This document shows positions 25,193 through 41,754 of a stretch of DNA of 64,000 nucleotides, piece by piece (the first letter of the stretch is position 1; each line of letters opens with the position of its first letter). The translations under genes were made by a program, and so were the position numbers. This DNA comes from Hydra vulgaris. Lineage: Eukaryota; Cnidaria; Hydrozoa; Anthoathecata; Hydridae. The notes beneath the pieces are model-generated. The model searched no databases and was not told the DNA's origin. It worked only from the letters and a program-made list of their open reading frames with translations. The DNA lies in the NCBI RefSeq assembly GCF_038396675.1, contig NC_088928.1, positions 12,050,501 to 12,114,500 on the forward strand, in the 5' to 3' direction.

Positions 25193-28100
25193 CAGGCTTG
25201 TGGAGCCGCAAGTTTTTTTCACTGCTCGGCTCCGGCTCCAAAGAAATGTCCGGCTCCCGGCTCGGCTCCCGGACCTAATAAGTTATATTTAAATTTTGAA
25301 TGAAAATTAAAAATATTTAGGCTTGTTTCCAAGTTGGATAAAAACTACACCTATTAGTTTTTATCCAACCCTCATTTTTAAAATGTGAATTCAATTGTAA
25401 AAAACGATTTGGGGGTAAAAAATAAAATAAAATATTCTATCAATATTAATTTTATGCTTTATTATCATTGTATTTCAAACCCAAAATTAAAGTTCAAACA
25501 AGTCAAATGTATTCGTTATTTGTCCTAAGAAATACCAAATCATCAAAAAGATCCAATGTGACATGGCTTCTTTGATCTGGCGTCAGAAATTTGAGTGCTG
25601 AAGACACCCGATCAACACTAACTTGCGTCATTGGAAGCGCTTTGACAATTTTGCACAATGATTGTACAATCGAAGGGAAAAACTCTATTCCTTCCAGAGG
25701 TTTTTGCACGTCAAGGTTTCTTTTTGTTTTAAAAGGTTGTGTGCTAGTTTAGGTAGACTTCGAAATGCGCCTTTAAATTCTCGCTCCTCAATTCCAATGT
25801 TCTGAATAGATCCTTGATCAGATTGCTGACTCTTTTTTTTTCTTGCCTGCTCCATTTTCTTAAAAATTTTCATTTTTGGAGACAAGTCTTTCATTTTCTC
25901 ATCCGAACTCTCGGTAGAAAAAGTTTCACAACCTTCCTCCAATCTATGAAAACCAAACTTTTGCTTATTAATCTTTTTTTGAACCAACCAGAGAGTGTCC
26001 TCAGCAACTACATAAAATTTTTAAAAAGATAACAAAATAAATTTGCTTTAAAAGACTCTCAAAATAATCTCAAAAAATCAATGATGAGAAAAAATACCTG
26101 TTGTTCTTCGTTTAGAAGACATTGATAGTGTAAGTCTGCAAATACCGCAGCACAGAAGAAAGGATTACTCATTAGGATTGCTTCCCTAGTTTCCATAGAT
26201 TGTTTTATGGCTTTAGAAAAAACAGATTTCTTAAAATTATCCTCCATTAACTGTTCTTTTAACAGTTCCCAAACATAGACAAAGTGTCCTGGCGTGAGAT
26301 CCTCAAACTGAAAGATTTGAGTAGCAATAGCAGGTTTTTCAAGAATACTTTGTAACTCCTCTATTTGTTTCCACTGATATGGCTGCACTGCAAAATTCCC
26401 TTTTGGATATTTTCCTTTCAGCTCTTCAACAACATCACGTAATTCTAAAAGACGCTTAAGCATTTTAAATGTATTCGACCATCTAGTTACATAGTCTATA
26501 ACTGCCACCTATATTATAGAACATATATTATAGAACATATTTTATTCTTGAAATATAACAAATAAACATATTTATTAGTTTGTATAAAAAATTTATAAAA
26601 ATACTTTAAAAGGTTTTGTATTTTTGCAAAATTCTATAGCAATCGGAGCACGACAAGTTTTTGCAACTTTACGAGTACGCTCAAGTATTACTTTGATTTC
26701 CGATTCTTTCATTGCATTGGTGACAGCAAGTTGAAGGGTGTGTGCACCCCAACGTTGAAGATAAATAGTGTTAATATTTTTGGAGATTTCGTCAAAGTAA
26801 CCATCATGCTGCTGTTCACAGAATTCAGAACCCTCAGTTTCACTACTTCCATCTTCAATAATCTGTTCTTCTGTAATATCATCTCCGCCTTCATCATGAT
26901 CTTCACTAGGTAGTATTTCTATAATCTTGTTTATCTCAATCGTCTTGCCAAAATCATTCATCATTTTAATCATGTTAGACCCTTTGTCAGTACCAATTCC
27001 AAGTTCTTTTCGGTTGCCAAACTTATTAAGTACGTTTTCAAGTGCATTTTGAATATCTTCAGCTTTGTGTCTGGCATGTGTGTCGATGACTGCTAATGTT
27101 TTGATTAATATTTTGCCGCTAGAGAAAAATTGAGTATTGACTCCAAGAAAGCCGATGTCTTGATGCTCCATCAACTTTTAGGAAAATTAGTTTTTCATTC
27201 AAATCGCTTCTCAAATCAGAACGCTTTTTTTCAGCTAAAGTCTGAATTTCCTGACGCATATTTTCACGACTGATCTTTATGCCAAATTTTTTTGCCAAAT
27301 CTCGGGTCAAAATTTTTTATTCCATCTCCACTAAAAATGTTAAACGAAGCTCCATTTTGAAGTACTAACATATTTAAAGCTTTTGTGAAATCTTCTTTCG
27401 ATATTGTTATAGTAACTTTGTTAAAAAAATTGTCAGGTATCTTCTTTTTTTTTTGTCCACCAAAAAGATAGAGAATCTCCATTTCTTAACAAAGTAACTT
27501 CGGATGCATTTATATTCCTTTTTTGTGCGGCTTTTTTCTTTTCTTGTTCCTGAACAATTTTATGATGAAGTATTCCGTGGCTCTTCTTAATGTGACGTTT
27601 CATATTTGAGGTTGGTTTTTTTACTCGTTTTCCATCCATTAGCATTTTAACTTGCGCGCCACAAATTTTTTTAGTTTGACTCTCCTCAACAAGAATCTGG
27701 CAAATATATGCTTTTTCCTTTTCACTGAAGGAAAAGCATTTCAATTCATCCTCGAACATATCTTCGTTTACAACCGCGGTGTTTTTAGTCACATCAGTCA
27801 TGTTAAATGTACATCAACAACTTTTTAAACAAAATGCTAAAATGGAAAAATTAAACTTGAAAAATATAATCCTAATTAGGACTTATTCAGACCAACAACA
27901 AGATAAATCTGTAATTAAACTAATTGAACCTTCTAAAGATTAAGTTTTTAATTAATGTTGCTTTATTAGGTTTTAAAATAAGTTACCTCAACTCACCAGA
28001 AATAGGGATTATTTAAACAAAATATCGCGGGACATATTCTGATTAAAACTTTTAATTTATTAATTTACTTAAATTGCAATATATAAATTTATGTTTACTT

Positions 28101-28881
28101 GTATTTTAATAATAACAGTGTAAAGGTTTCGCGCCAGTTTTTTTTTTTACGAGTTTCAACTTTTTTAATTGGTTGCTGTTTTTTTAAATTACTTATAAAA
28201 CGTGCGTACATAAGAAAGAGTATATCAATTACTAATAACAACTAATAAACTTGCTCGTCGGAATTTTTTTTAACAGTAATAATAATAACAATAATAATCG
28301 TAAAATGACACCCAAAATTAAGACAAAGTTTCTCGTTACCTGAAACGTTATTTATTAAAAGAAACAATGATTAACTTTATTTTTAACTTCTGAAGTAAGA
28401 GATCTAGCTACTGCACTTCGGCTGCTCCAAACATTGCGGAGGGGGTTTGGGTTGGACAAAATGCCTCCATTCCATTTTTAATATCGCCCAACTGCCGCTA
28501 ATAATGAATATAATTATTATTTCTCAAAGTTATAAACAAAAAAAAACTTCTCTTGAATATGTTACCAATATTACGTTACATGCATTATGATTTAAAATTA
28601 AACCAACTGGGAGGCTAAATAAAGCTAATAAAAACCTATTCTAAAAAGAGAAAATAATAATATAAGTGTCAATAAAGCAATGTTAGCAATCGATATTATA
28701 ATGATTTAAAACGATTTCTTCAACAAGTTCGTTCAACAATGATTGAATAATATTTGTCTACTATTAAAAACAACATTATATTCCATTAAAAATACAAGAG
28801 AGCCGTGAGCCGCTAGATTTTTCTGGCTCTGGCTCTGGCTCCACCAAAAAACAGCGGCTCCGGCTCGGCTCCACAAGCCTG
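25193..28881 (-). mobile_element. Complete hAT transposon with 8-bp TSD
   Basis: The ends are perfect 16-bp inverted repeats: CAGGCTTGTGGAGCCG at 25193-25208 and CGGCTCCACAAGCCTG ending at 28881. GTCAAAAC occurs directly on both sides (25185-25192 and 28882-28889), an exact 8-bp target duplication. Subterminal regions hold many copies of GGCTC/GAGCC (CCGGCTCC and similar), as is usual for transposase-binding arrays in hAT elements. The element is 3689 bp and carries a broken transposase gene on the minus strand. Confidence 0.97.
25503..27801 (-). pseudogene. hAT transposase, BED finger, frameshifted
   Basis: Read from 27801 downward. The N-terminus has a BED-type zinc finger (AYICQILVEE, KKICGAQVKM, then SNMKRHIKKSHG with the His pair). 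The catalytic region includes LKVDGASRH and TDKGSNMIKMMNDFG, matching the first and second Asp blocks of hAT transposases. The C-terminus holds the dimerisation motif VSVDRVSSALKFLTPDQRSH. Introns appear near 26510-26590 and 26000-26098 (acceptors tataatatag and ttttatgtag; donor gtatttt). Frame breaks occur near 27450 (next to an A-run), 27280 and 27150, so no full protein can be made. In the intact state it would cut and paste the element by recognising its 16-bp ends. The fresh-looking ends against a broken gene suggest mobilisation in trans or decay after insertion. Confidence 0.9.
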
Positions 28882-28889
28882 GTCAAAAC

Positions 28890-29165
28890 AACGTTTCGAT
28901 AAAACGTTCAGATTTGGTCGATTATCCGTTTAAAATAAGATCCAGATTAACGTTTTGAACAAACGTTCATAAAACGTCTATATTCAAACGTATTTTATAC
29001 GTCTACGATAGGATTATTATACGTAAATAAAGCGTTTAGATTTTGTCTGATTTGCGTTTAAATCTAGTCTAATTAGCGTGTATAAAGTGTTTAGATTTAG
29101 TCTAAGTAAACGAATATTAAACTTTTAGATTTTGTCTAATCGTTTCTTTGATGTAGTTAACGTAA
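28890..29165. repeat. AAACGT-rich degenerate repeat tract
   Basis: AACGTTT, AAACGTTC, AAACGTCT, AAACGTAT and related words recur together with TTTAGATTTAGTC-like phrases. The hAT element landed inside this tract, since 25160-25192 also belongs to it. A similar tract lies at 40640-40810. Confidence 0.6.
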
Positions 29166-29997
29166 TTTCAATTTATTTAAATTTTAAAACTAATATAAAT
29201 TAGAATTACGTTCTAACTTTTTAACTTTATATAAGTAATAAGAGTTGTATTTATAATAAGAGAATAGTTATAGTTATAATAAGGTTTTGAAATTTATAAA
29301 TAAGATATAGTTATAAAAGACCTGGTCTTATTTTTTAAACTATTAGAATATGTTTATAAACTTTTATACTATACTACTTATACTATACTTTTATTTTATG
29401 AAACTATATATAAAGTTATAAACTTATATAAAACATTTTCATATAGTGGGGATTTAGAGAAAAAATGTTTGTGCACTATACTTGTTTATGTTTCGATAGT
29501 TAAAAAAAATTAAATGATCAAGCTTTTAGCAGTGGAAATTTTATAGTAACTTCTAAATTTCTAAAAATCTAAAAAAAGAAATTTTATAGTAATTTCTATC
29601 AAATATTTTTTTAAATTTAATCTCATTAGCAGAAAATAAAAGTTTACATTAAGATTAAGTCAAAAATTACTAATAAAATTAATAAACTCATAAGCAAATA
29701 ATTTGGATCACTGTTTTCTCTGGTTTATGCATTATCAAAATCTTCCAGAATACCGTCTACCGCGTCTATGGAGGATTTTCTGAATGGAAGTTTCCGAAAT
29801 TTCCTGTACCATCCATGTTTATTTTTGACATTAAAAAATTAGTAACGTCGCGATATAAAATATGCAGTCGTTTTTACCAGCTCTGTTCCACTAATTTTCT
29901 TTAGCAAATGTAACTAAATTAAGTTAAAATGCATCTAAAATAAAAAATATTTAGTTATTAAACTTCTTGACTATTGCAAAGATGAATACCTACTGTT
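29166..29997. other. AT-rich intergenic, no gene seen
   Basis: No ORF or repeat was recognised. A less AT-rich patch at 29730-29880 contains no assignable coding motif. Confidence 0.5.
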
Positions 29998-30359
29998 CAC
30001 ACTCTGTAAATATTGGACGTTAATACTTTTGGAGAGCACCAAAAAAACCCTTTTGGGGTCTTGTTATATACACATAGGTGACTTACCTGGCAAATTTTCA
30101 AAATCTTTTACCGACGTCCAAGGAAGAAAAAGCAATTTGAAGTTTTTAGTAAAAATATCCAAAAAAGAACCAAAAATATCAAAAATCATTTTTTTTTTAT
30201 TGGCATTAATTTTCTTCAAAAGTGAAATTTTCTTGTACAATGATACCAAAACATTACAAACACAATTAATTAAAATAGTGTTACAATTTTGTGCTAATAA
30301 TTTCAAATATTGCTTCTATCAGAGTTAAGAACTCAATGTTTTTAACACTTGGAAACAAA

Positions 30360-33026
30360 ATTCTCTGAAAATTCTTTTAAACATTTTTCAGAAAATATTT
30401 CTTCTAACTTTAAAGCATGTTTACTGTTCCTTCACATCCATACTCAGGGTGTGAAGGGCTTCGCTTAAATCTTTGCCAGTGAATCTTAAACTTTGAATGC
30501 ATTGCTTCAGTTGCTTGTTCACTGACAAATCCAAGTGCAGACCCATGTCAATCAATGAACTCGGAAATGTGATAAAAAACTGCATGTCCCTTTGAAGTCA
30601 CTGTAACTGGCAGAGAGAGAAAAGAATCTTTGAAATTTTCAACTTTTTCTTTGAAGTCACTCTCAAGTGACTTTCCAAAGCAGGAAGAAACAACATCTCT
30701 AAAATTGCAAAATGTTTCAATGAAACCATGAGCTTCATAAGCACAAGACTTTTCAGCCAGTCTTTGAAGAATTTGCATTTGAACATTTTGCAACATTTTG
30801 CAAAAGTTTGTGACACTCATTTCCAGCGTGGTATAGCTGAAGTTAAATGTGCAACAGAGCAGGCCATTATTTTGCTCCTGGCCAAAGATCTGAAAGATTT
30901 TTGAAAAGATAATTGACAATTCCTAGTAGCAAAAGTAGTTCCATTGGTGGAATGATGTCCAAAATAAGTCTCGAGTCCTCCATGGAGATCAAAGGAGGAT
31001 GAATTGTGTTGTCAAAATCTTTAGCCATTTTGAATTTGGAGCTAGCAGACACAAATGCTCTGTAGCTCTCTCTTGTATTGAACCAAAACTTCTGGAAACT
31101 CCATATTCTGAGAGGTTGTCTGAATTGATGTTGCACCAACAACAGGGGTGTTTACTTGAATGAAACTGAATTCCACATAAGATGTTAGCAATTTTGAGAT
31201 CAAAGAGATGTCTTTAACATGGATTTGATCCATTATCACTTTGACAGTCGCATATGTTTCAGACACATCTTCCACAATTGCCACTATGAGTTGACGCTTC
31301 ACACATGTATCACAAGCAATTGAGTTTGTGAGTAGGCGTAAACTTTTTTGTTGAGGACTTTTTGACTCATCAACTTCTTCTGTGCTTATAATGCCAAGAC
31401 TAATTTTCAGAAATGAACCACCACCATCTATTCCCAGCTTGACTAAATGCTGAAGGGAGTAATCTCTTGAATGCAAAACATGATTTGTTAGGTCTTGCAG
31501 GTTTTTGCAGTGAACCATTGATCGTTTTTCTTCTTTTCCCTTTTCCATGGTAAAATTTGACTTTGACAAGGTGAAGAAATCTGAAAGAGTTTGCCCAGCA
31601 GCAGCAAATTTTTGCTCAAAATATGGCTCAACTAGTCGAATCCCAGTGGATTTGTTTAGCGTTAATGCTAGAACTCTCATTCCTGTATTGGAAAGTCCAG
31701 TGTTTAGTTGAACATTCACTAAACTTTGTGTTGTAAGAGGTGTGCTGTTTACTTTGTGAGCAATGGAAGGGCCTGAATAAAAAAAGAACAAACAAGTTCA
31801 TCTCTTTTAAAATAATTTCACAACTAAATCTATTTTTTCTTATTGATATAAAACGCAGACCATTGCATAGGATGGTTCTCTATTGGTTAAACAAAATTCA
31901 AAGAAGTTACAATAATAGAACTATTATACACCTATTTTGGCCACAATTTTTATTGCTCTAAATCAAAACTATGTTATTTTATAGTATTTCATTGTATTGT
32001 AACAAGTAATGTGGTATAAATAAAAAACAGCAATACAAAATTAATTTGAACGGTATTATTTTTTAATATGTTTACCTTGCATAGCGGACAAAAAATACTA
32101 AAAACCAGAGGAAACATATAATATAAATCACTGCATATTTTTGATATCTAAAGAAAAAAATGCCTCAAATCTAAATGTGTACATGACAGTTTCCAGTAGA
32201 CCAATTTGAAATGTATGCTATTAACATTGCCATTTTGCATATTGCCATTTCAAGAAGTTTTAGTGCATATGTATAATATATTATAGTATACAGCAGCAAA
32301 TTTAACATCCAATGGGTCAAAATGATGTGTCTAAAAGATGAACTTCTTAACTCAAATGTTACCTGGTGTAACTGAAAACAATTTTCAACTAGTTCCTTGA
32401 CTGAGTCTAACTGTTCCATGAGGAGAAGCTTCTTTGTTGGCAATGACAGATACTGCAATTTGCTCTGCCCCTTTAATGTCATCTTGCACCAATGACTGTA
32501 AATTTCTGTGTCTTGTTCCAGGTGTGCAAAAATATCTGTGACCTCGAGCTATGACTGACAAACATCGTGTGCACCTTTTTTCTGCAGATGGAGGTTGTTG
32601 ATTTGCACTTGATGTCCCTGGTGTTGCAATAGTTTGTTCCTTAGTTTGTTGCTTAGATGAGGATTGAACGAAGATTGGATGCTGTTGATTTAAATTGAGC
32701 CTACTGATTTGGCAAATGAGGCATACACACCTATTTGCTGTTCTTGTAAGAGGCTTTATAACAATGGAGTTAAAATTGTAAAGTGGTGGTAGTGGACTGC
32801 TCAAATCACCATTGTCTCTTTTTTGCATAAGAATACGGCAAGTGTTGCAAATTCCTCTTGGAACTCTTTCATCCTCAAATTTCAAATCACTTTTTACAAG
32901 TTTCAGGACTCGTGCAATCATAAAGTCAGTTAATTCTCTATCACATTTTCTCATGCACAAAAAGCAAACAGTTTTTCTGCAATCTTCATGAGTTCTGGCT
33001 TTGTTTGGCATTTTGATTTGTAACAA
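30360..33026 (-). pseudogene. Cys-rich transposon protein of the outer element, broken
   Basis: Exon 1 (33026-32363) starts with a Cys-rich region: CRKTVCFLCMRKC, GICNTCRILMQ, CVCLICQIS and RCTRCLSVIARGHRYFC, probably zinc-binding. It then reads SPHGTVRLSQGTS, an in-frame TGA (32385-32387), and KLFSVTPG up to a donor gtaaca. Exon 2 begins at 31772 (acceptor attcag) and reads IAHKVNSTPL, FEQKFAAAGQTLSDFF, VKLGIDGGGSFLKISLGI. Frameshifts near 31090 and 30900 move the frame to FDNTIHPPLISMEDSRLILDI and then AEKSCAYEAHGFIETF, HAVFYHISEFID, with further stops before a C-terminal GFVSEQATEAMHSKF. I recognise this as a protein recurrent in invertebrate genomes and presumably transposon-borne, but cannot name the superfamily. 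Gene order in the element suggests it is, or was, the transposase. Confidence 0.65.
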
Positions 33027-33613
33027 AAACGTTTTTCACCACTGTAAACAAAAAACTTGATATTTATATTTTCCTCAGAGTTGTTTACTTTCTAATTTTT
33101 ATATTCTTTGGAACCTCAAAAGAATTTTTCAGGAACTAAATTACTAAATATTTTTTAAAGTTCAGCTAGACATTTCTTATAATTTTATTCAATTGACAAA
33201 TACATTTACTTTTAGCACTTTTAGCCAATAATTTCCACATTAAAATATACTTTATAGAAAATGGTAAAATTTAATTTAAGAGGTTGAATTCCTTGCTTTT
33301 ACACTAAATACTGATTAAGAGCAATTAAAATAACAAAATTACAAAAAGAAACTAAAGAGGAACTAAATTTTTCCAGGCACTATGCAAAGTACAAAAAAAT
33401 TACCAGTAACTAAATTTAGTTCCACCATAAATGTTACCAACCCTAATTTTCAGGTATTGTTTTTTTGTGTAAGGGCGGTAGAGGGGATTATTTTTAAATG
33501 TGAGGTTATCCCCATTTTAGGAAATTTCAAAATATTTTAAACTAAATTTTTACAAAGCAGGAATTAAAAATGTATCACATTATTTGTGCTAGTCATTTTA
33601 TTCATAATAGTAT
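33027..33613. other. 5' region of the Cys-rich gene up to the insertion point
   Basis: AT-rich, no ORF. On the outer-element model this was originally continuous with 39901-39940 before the ISL2EU-like insertion. Confidence 0.4.
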
Positions 33614-33739
33614 CCTTCAAGTCGGCTTGACGTCACGCGAAAACACGGAAATAGCAACCATTATGGTTCGGGGGAAAACAAACTGAGTTTTTAAGTTAAG
33701 CGGTACTGCTAAACGATTGACAAAGCACAAAAGACAACC

Positions 33740-35615
33740 ATGCCAAAAAGCTGTTGCGTTCCTGGTTGTCAAACAAATAAATTAAAAAATCCAGAGCTTA
33801 GATATTATTGTTTTCCAGCAAAAGAAAGTTTAAGAATAAAGTGGATAAGTGCTATTCACCGAGCTAAAGTTGATGATTCTGGTAGAGTAAAACACAACAA
33901 AAATAGGTCTCCTAAATCAAAATCAACCTATGTTTGTTCTTTGCATTTTATATCAGGTAAATAAATATTATTAATACATTTGAAGCTCGTTTGATTGTTT
34001 AAAAATAATTTTCAGATATTAAACAAATTATTTTCCTACTTTTAGGACGGAAAGAAAATTTTGAAAAACACCCTGATGCTATACCTTCTAAATTTCCATG
34101 GACAAATATAAGATCTCCATCTAAAATCTCAAAAATAAATTCATGCAATGATATAGTTTCACCTCATCTCCAATTAAATTTACCTGAAATATCTGGTAGG
34201 ATCCAAAGATGTCAAAGAAGAATAAAAAGGGCTTCTGGTATTTATATAAAGTTATATATAAGTATATAGATATGATACAGGGTTTTGCAAGCTAATGATT
34301 TGTTAATAGTGTTTTGAAATATAATAAAGTCTTAAGTATAAATATTTAACAAATAATAGGAAAGTTATAAGAATAATTAAAACTTTTTATTTTAGTTGAA
34401 AGAAAATTGATCAGCAATCCTAAATCAATAAAAAAAGAATTATCTGGTGAATTATATGATTTTAAAGAAGGAGTTGAATTTTCTGTTAATGATGTAGAAA
34501 TGGAAACTTTTACTGATGATATGAATTTGCAATTACCTGTGGTATCTTCTCCATCAGAATTAACTTTTTCTTTACAGTCACCTATTTTTACTTCAGAAAG
34601 AGAGGGACTTTATAATGAAATGGATGAACTTAGAAATGAAAGGGATTGGTTAAAAATAAAAAATATTGAGTTAAAGTTAGCTGCATCTCCATTTTCTTTA
34701 GAAGCTTTGAAGCAAAATCCGTCTGTTTGCATGATGTTGACTGGCTTAGACTTTATAGTGTTAGAAAAGACAATAATTTATGTATGTGAAGATTTATTTG
34801 ACAGCACAAGACCAACAAAATTAAGTAGTTTTGATCAGGTTATTATAACCATAATCAAGTTAAAGCAAAATTTAAATTTTGACTTAATTGCATATATATC
34901 TAACATTAGCAAAACAACTGCTATTGAATATTTTTACAAGTGGCTTGATATAATGTATTGGAAACTTAACTTTTTAATAAAAATGCAAGATCGAGATCAC
35001 ATATTCGACACTATTCCTGGCATTTTCAAAGCTAAGTTTCCACGTTTAACATCTATTATTGATTGTTTCGAGATATTTGTTGAAGCACCGTCTTCGCTCT
35101 TAGCAAGGGCTCAATTTTACAGCCGGTACAAAAGGCATTGCACAATTAAAGTGTTTATTTCCTGTACTCCTCTTGGGGCAATAAATTTTTTGTCAAAATG
35201 TTATGGAGGCAGAGCTTCGGATATACTAATTACACGTGAATCTGGATTTTCTAGTAAACATATGCCAGGAGACCAAATCTTAGCAGATCATAGATTCACT
35301 CTACAAGAAGACTTTGCTGCTAGGAGTTCTGCTGAGTTAATTCCTGCATTTACAAGGGGTAAAAAACAGTTATTGGCCAAAGAAATTGAAACATCTAGAA
35401 AAATTGCATCTGTTAGAATTCATATTGAACGAGTAATTGGATTGATGAAAAACAGATACACTATATTAAAAGGTATCATACCATTAAAGATTATAAAAAA
35501 TATTAAGGATGAGTCTGCAAATAGTATTTTGGCAAACTGTGATAAAATAGTTACTGTATGTGCTGCTCTGACAAATTTGGGAGAAAGCATTGTATTTAAT
35601 GATATGAAAATCTAA
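33740..35615 (+). CDS. THAP-domain DDE transposase of the ISL2EU-like element
   Basis: Three exons, 33740-33956, 34046-34237 and 34396-35615, with consistent GT-AG ends and phases, give an uninterrupted protein of 542 residues. Residues 1-100 form a THAP zinc finger: Cys5/Cys6 and Cys10 (CCVPGC), then Cys66-x2-His69 (VCSLHF) and a late FPW, split by the first intron right after the C-x2-H motif. A helix-turn-helix of the DDE_Tnp_4 kind follows ([20 protein letters not shown]). The catalytic domain has [11 protein letters not shown] (first Asp near 359), [10 protein letters not shown] (second Asp near 434) and [10 protein letters not shown] (Glu near 480), the DDE set of IS5/ISL2-type transposases. 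It would bind the element ends through the THAP domain and cut DNA in the nucleus. No stop or frameshift was seen. Vertebrate HARBI1 shares the catalytic fold but lacks THAP. Confidence 0.9.
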
Positions 35616-35631
35616 GATTTACTTTGTAATG

Positions 35632-39776
<4,145 letters not shown>

Positions 39777-40231
39777 AATGCTAAAATAAACTAATAAATG
39801 CAATATTTATATTGAAGAAAGCGCTAGCCACAAAGTTTGTTTTCCCCTAAATGCCTTCCAATCGCGAATTTTGATCACGTGATTTTCCGACTTGAAGGAT
39901 GGGTAAAAAAATATTTCGATGAAATTACTATAAGATATAAGTAAAACTATTCTAATTAATTGTGTTTTGTAATACTTTAGTATCATTGTACAAGAACATT
40001 TCACTTTTGAAGAAAATTAATGCCAATAAACAAAAATGATTTTTGACAATTTTTGGTTCTTTTTTTGGATATTTTTACTAAAAACTTTAACTTTTGCTTT
40101 TTCTCCTTTGGACGTCGGTAAAAGATTTTGAAAATTTGTCAGGTAAGTCACCTATGTGTATATAACAAGACTCCAAAAGAGTTTTTTCGGTGCTCTCCAA
40201 AAGTATTAACGTCCAATATTTACAGGATGTG

Positions 40232-41013
40232 TCTTACACAATCATACTAGCGTGTTTACAAAATGAATCTTAACTGTTTATAAAACTTACGAAAAAAGTT
40301 CTTGCAGCATGACTTTCATAACAAGAGACCAGCAAATCCTACTTTTTAACTGTGTCAATGTCGCCATCAATAGTTTCTAAAACATCAGAGTCCATTCGTA
40401 GGTAGATTGTCGCAATAAGAGCTTTTAAACTTCCGTGAATTAAAATGGCGCACCCACACTAGTTTATTATTTAACTTTCAGTTGTTGAAAACACATTTAA
40501 GTTTAATTTAATTGTTTAGCCAATAAAAAGTAATTTTTTAATAAGTATTTTATTTCGTTTTAACTATGCCTATTTGAACCGCGTGACTTAAGTTTATGTG
40601 AGTCTTCTGACCAATGGTTTTATAACTATATTATAATATGTTTACTAAACGTCGATCAAACGTTTAGAATAATGACTTATATTAGTCAAAGCTGTAAACG
40701 TTTGATTGACGTTTAACAAATGTATATATTAAAAGATTTAAAGCGTAGATTTTAAATCTATAAATGTTTACCAAGTAATTTTTAATTCTTTTTTTTTAAA
40801 CGTATTTTTTTAAATGAATGTTGATAATTTTTATATTTTTGTTGATTATCAGCTGACTTCGTTTTTAAATACTTTATAAAAAATTTTTGTTTAATTTTCG
40901 AAGATTTTTAAGTTCTTTAATTATCAACGGACTATTCAAGGTGTTAGATTGTATTATTTTTTGATAAAGCGGAAAGTTTATATTGTATACTAAAAAAAAC
41001 CTATCAAAAAATT

Positions 41014-41088
<75 letters not shown>

Positions 41089-41129
41089 GTTTTTTTAAAA
41101 ATGGTAGTTAATGTAAATATTATTTGGAC
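40232..41129. other. AT-rich flank with an AAACGT tract and (TA)n
   Basis: 40640-40810 holds several AAACGT/ACGTTT words as at 28890-29165. 41021-41085 is a TA microsatellite. A possible short minus-strand frame around 40270-40395 (MDSDVLETIDGDIDTVKK) hits a stop and is not called. Confidence 0.5.
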
Positions 41130-41745
41130 TCATTTATTTTTATAGCTTTTTGGGAGAAACTTATTTTCGTGCCTACATTTAGAAATTAATTCCGATCTTT
41201 TGTTTAATAAGCATTCTTGATTTGCATGTGTAATTATTTCAAATTTTTCTTGTAGGCATAGTATGCATTTTTTGGAAATATTGTTATATGCAGGCGCTGT
41301 TTTAAGGATAGACCAATTCAGTATAAAATCATCAATATTTTTTTCTTTTAATTCCCATATATATTTTGACAGCATGGTGTCTTTTGAATACTTTTTATTC
41401 TTGAAAGATTGCTTATGATTGGCAAAACGTTTTTTCCATTCACCCTCTGTTATGCCAATATATTGTTTATCAGGTACATTCTTAGAGGAAACAACACATT
41501 TATATACCACACTTTTTGATAAACAACTTCCACTCATTGGATAATTGTTATTTTGTTTACAATTACATTTTTCTGTAGTTTTTTCATTTAGGATTTCTTT
41601 TGGTTGATTATGTAATTTATTAGAGGGCGGGAAATGCTTATCGACCAATTTTAAAAACACTTTTGCTATGTTAGTGGAAACGCTTTTGCTATATGAGGAG
41701 GGGGAGGGGGTTGAACCAAATTACATTTCTAGTTCTATTTCGTTT
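41130..41745 (-). pseudogene. Penelope-like element, GIY-YIG endonuclease part
   Basis: The minus strand reads YSKSVSTNIAKVFLKLVDKHFPPSNKLHN upstream of and into an open frame (41660-41130) with Cys motifs (CNCKQNN, SGSCLSKSVVYKC) and then QYIGITEGEWKKRFANHKQSF, a GIY-YIG endonuclease core, with a final KCILCLQEKFEI and NKRSELISKCRH. This linker-plus-GIY-YIG order is the C-terminal half of Penelope-like retroelements; the nuclease nicks the target for priming. The reverse transcriptase half lies at 42657-43065 in the same direction, separated by a non-LTR insertion in the opposite direction, and about 150 residues between the halves are missing. Confidence 0.85.
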
Positions 41746-41754
41746 TTTTGTATT

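Noticed and set aside
40266-40395. 5' exon of the YqaJ gene outside the right inverted repeat (MDSDVLETIDGDIDTVKK)
   Set aside because: A stop follows in frame, and a better first exon (MESIYEYFENLD, 39776) exists inside the element's ends.
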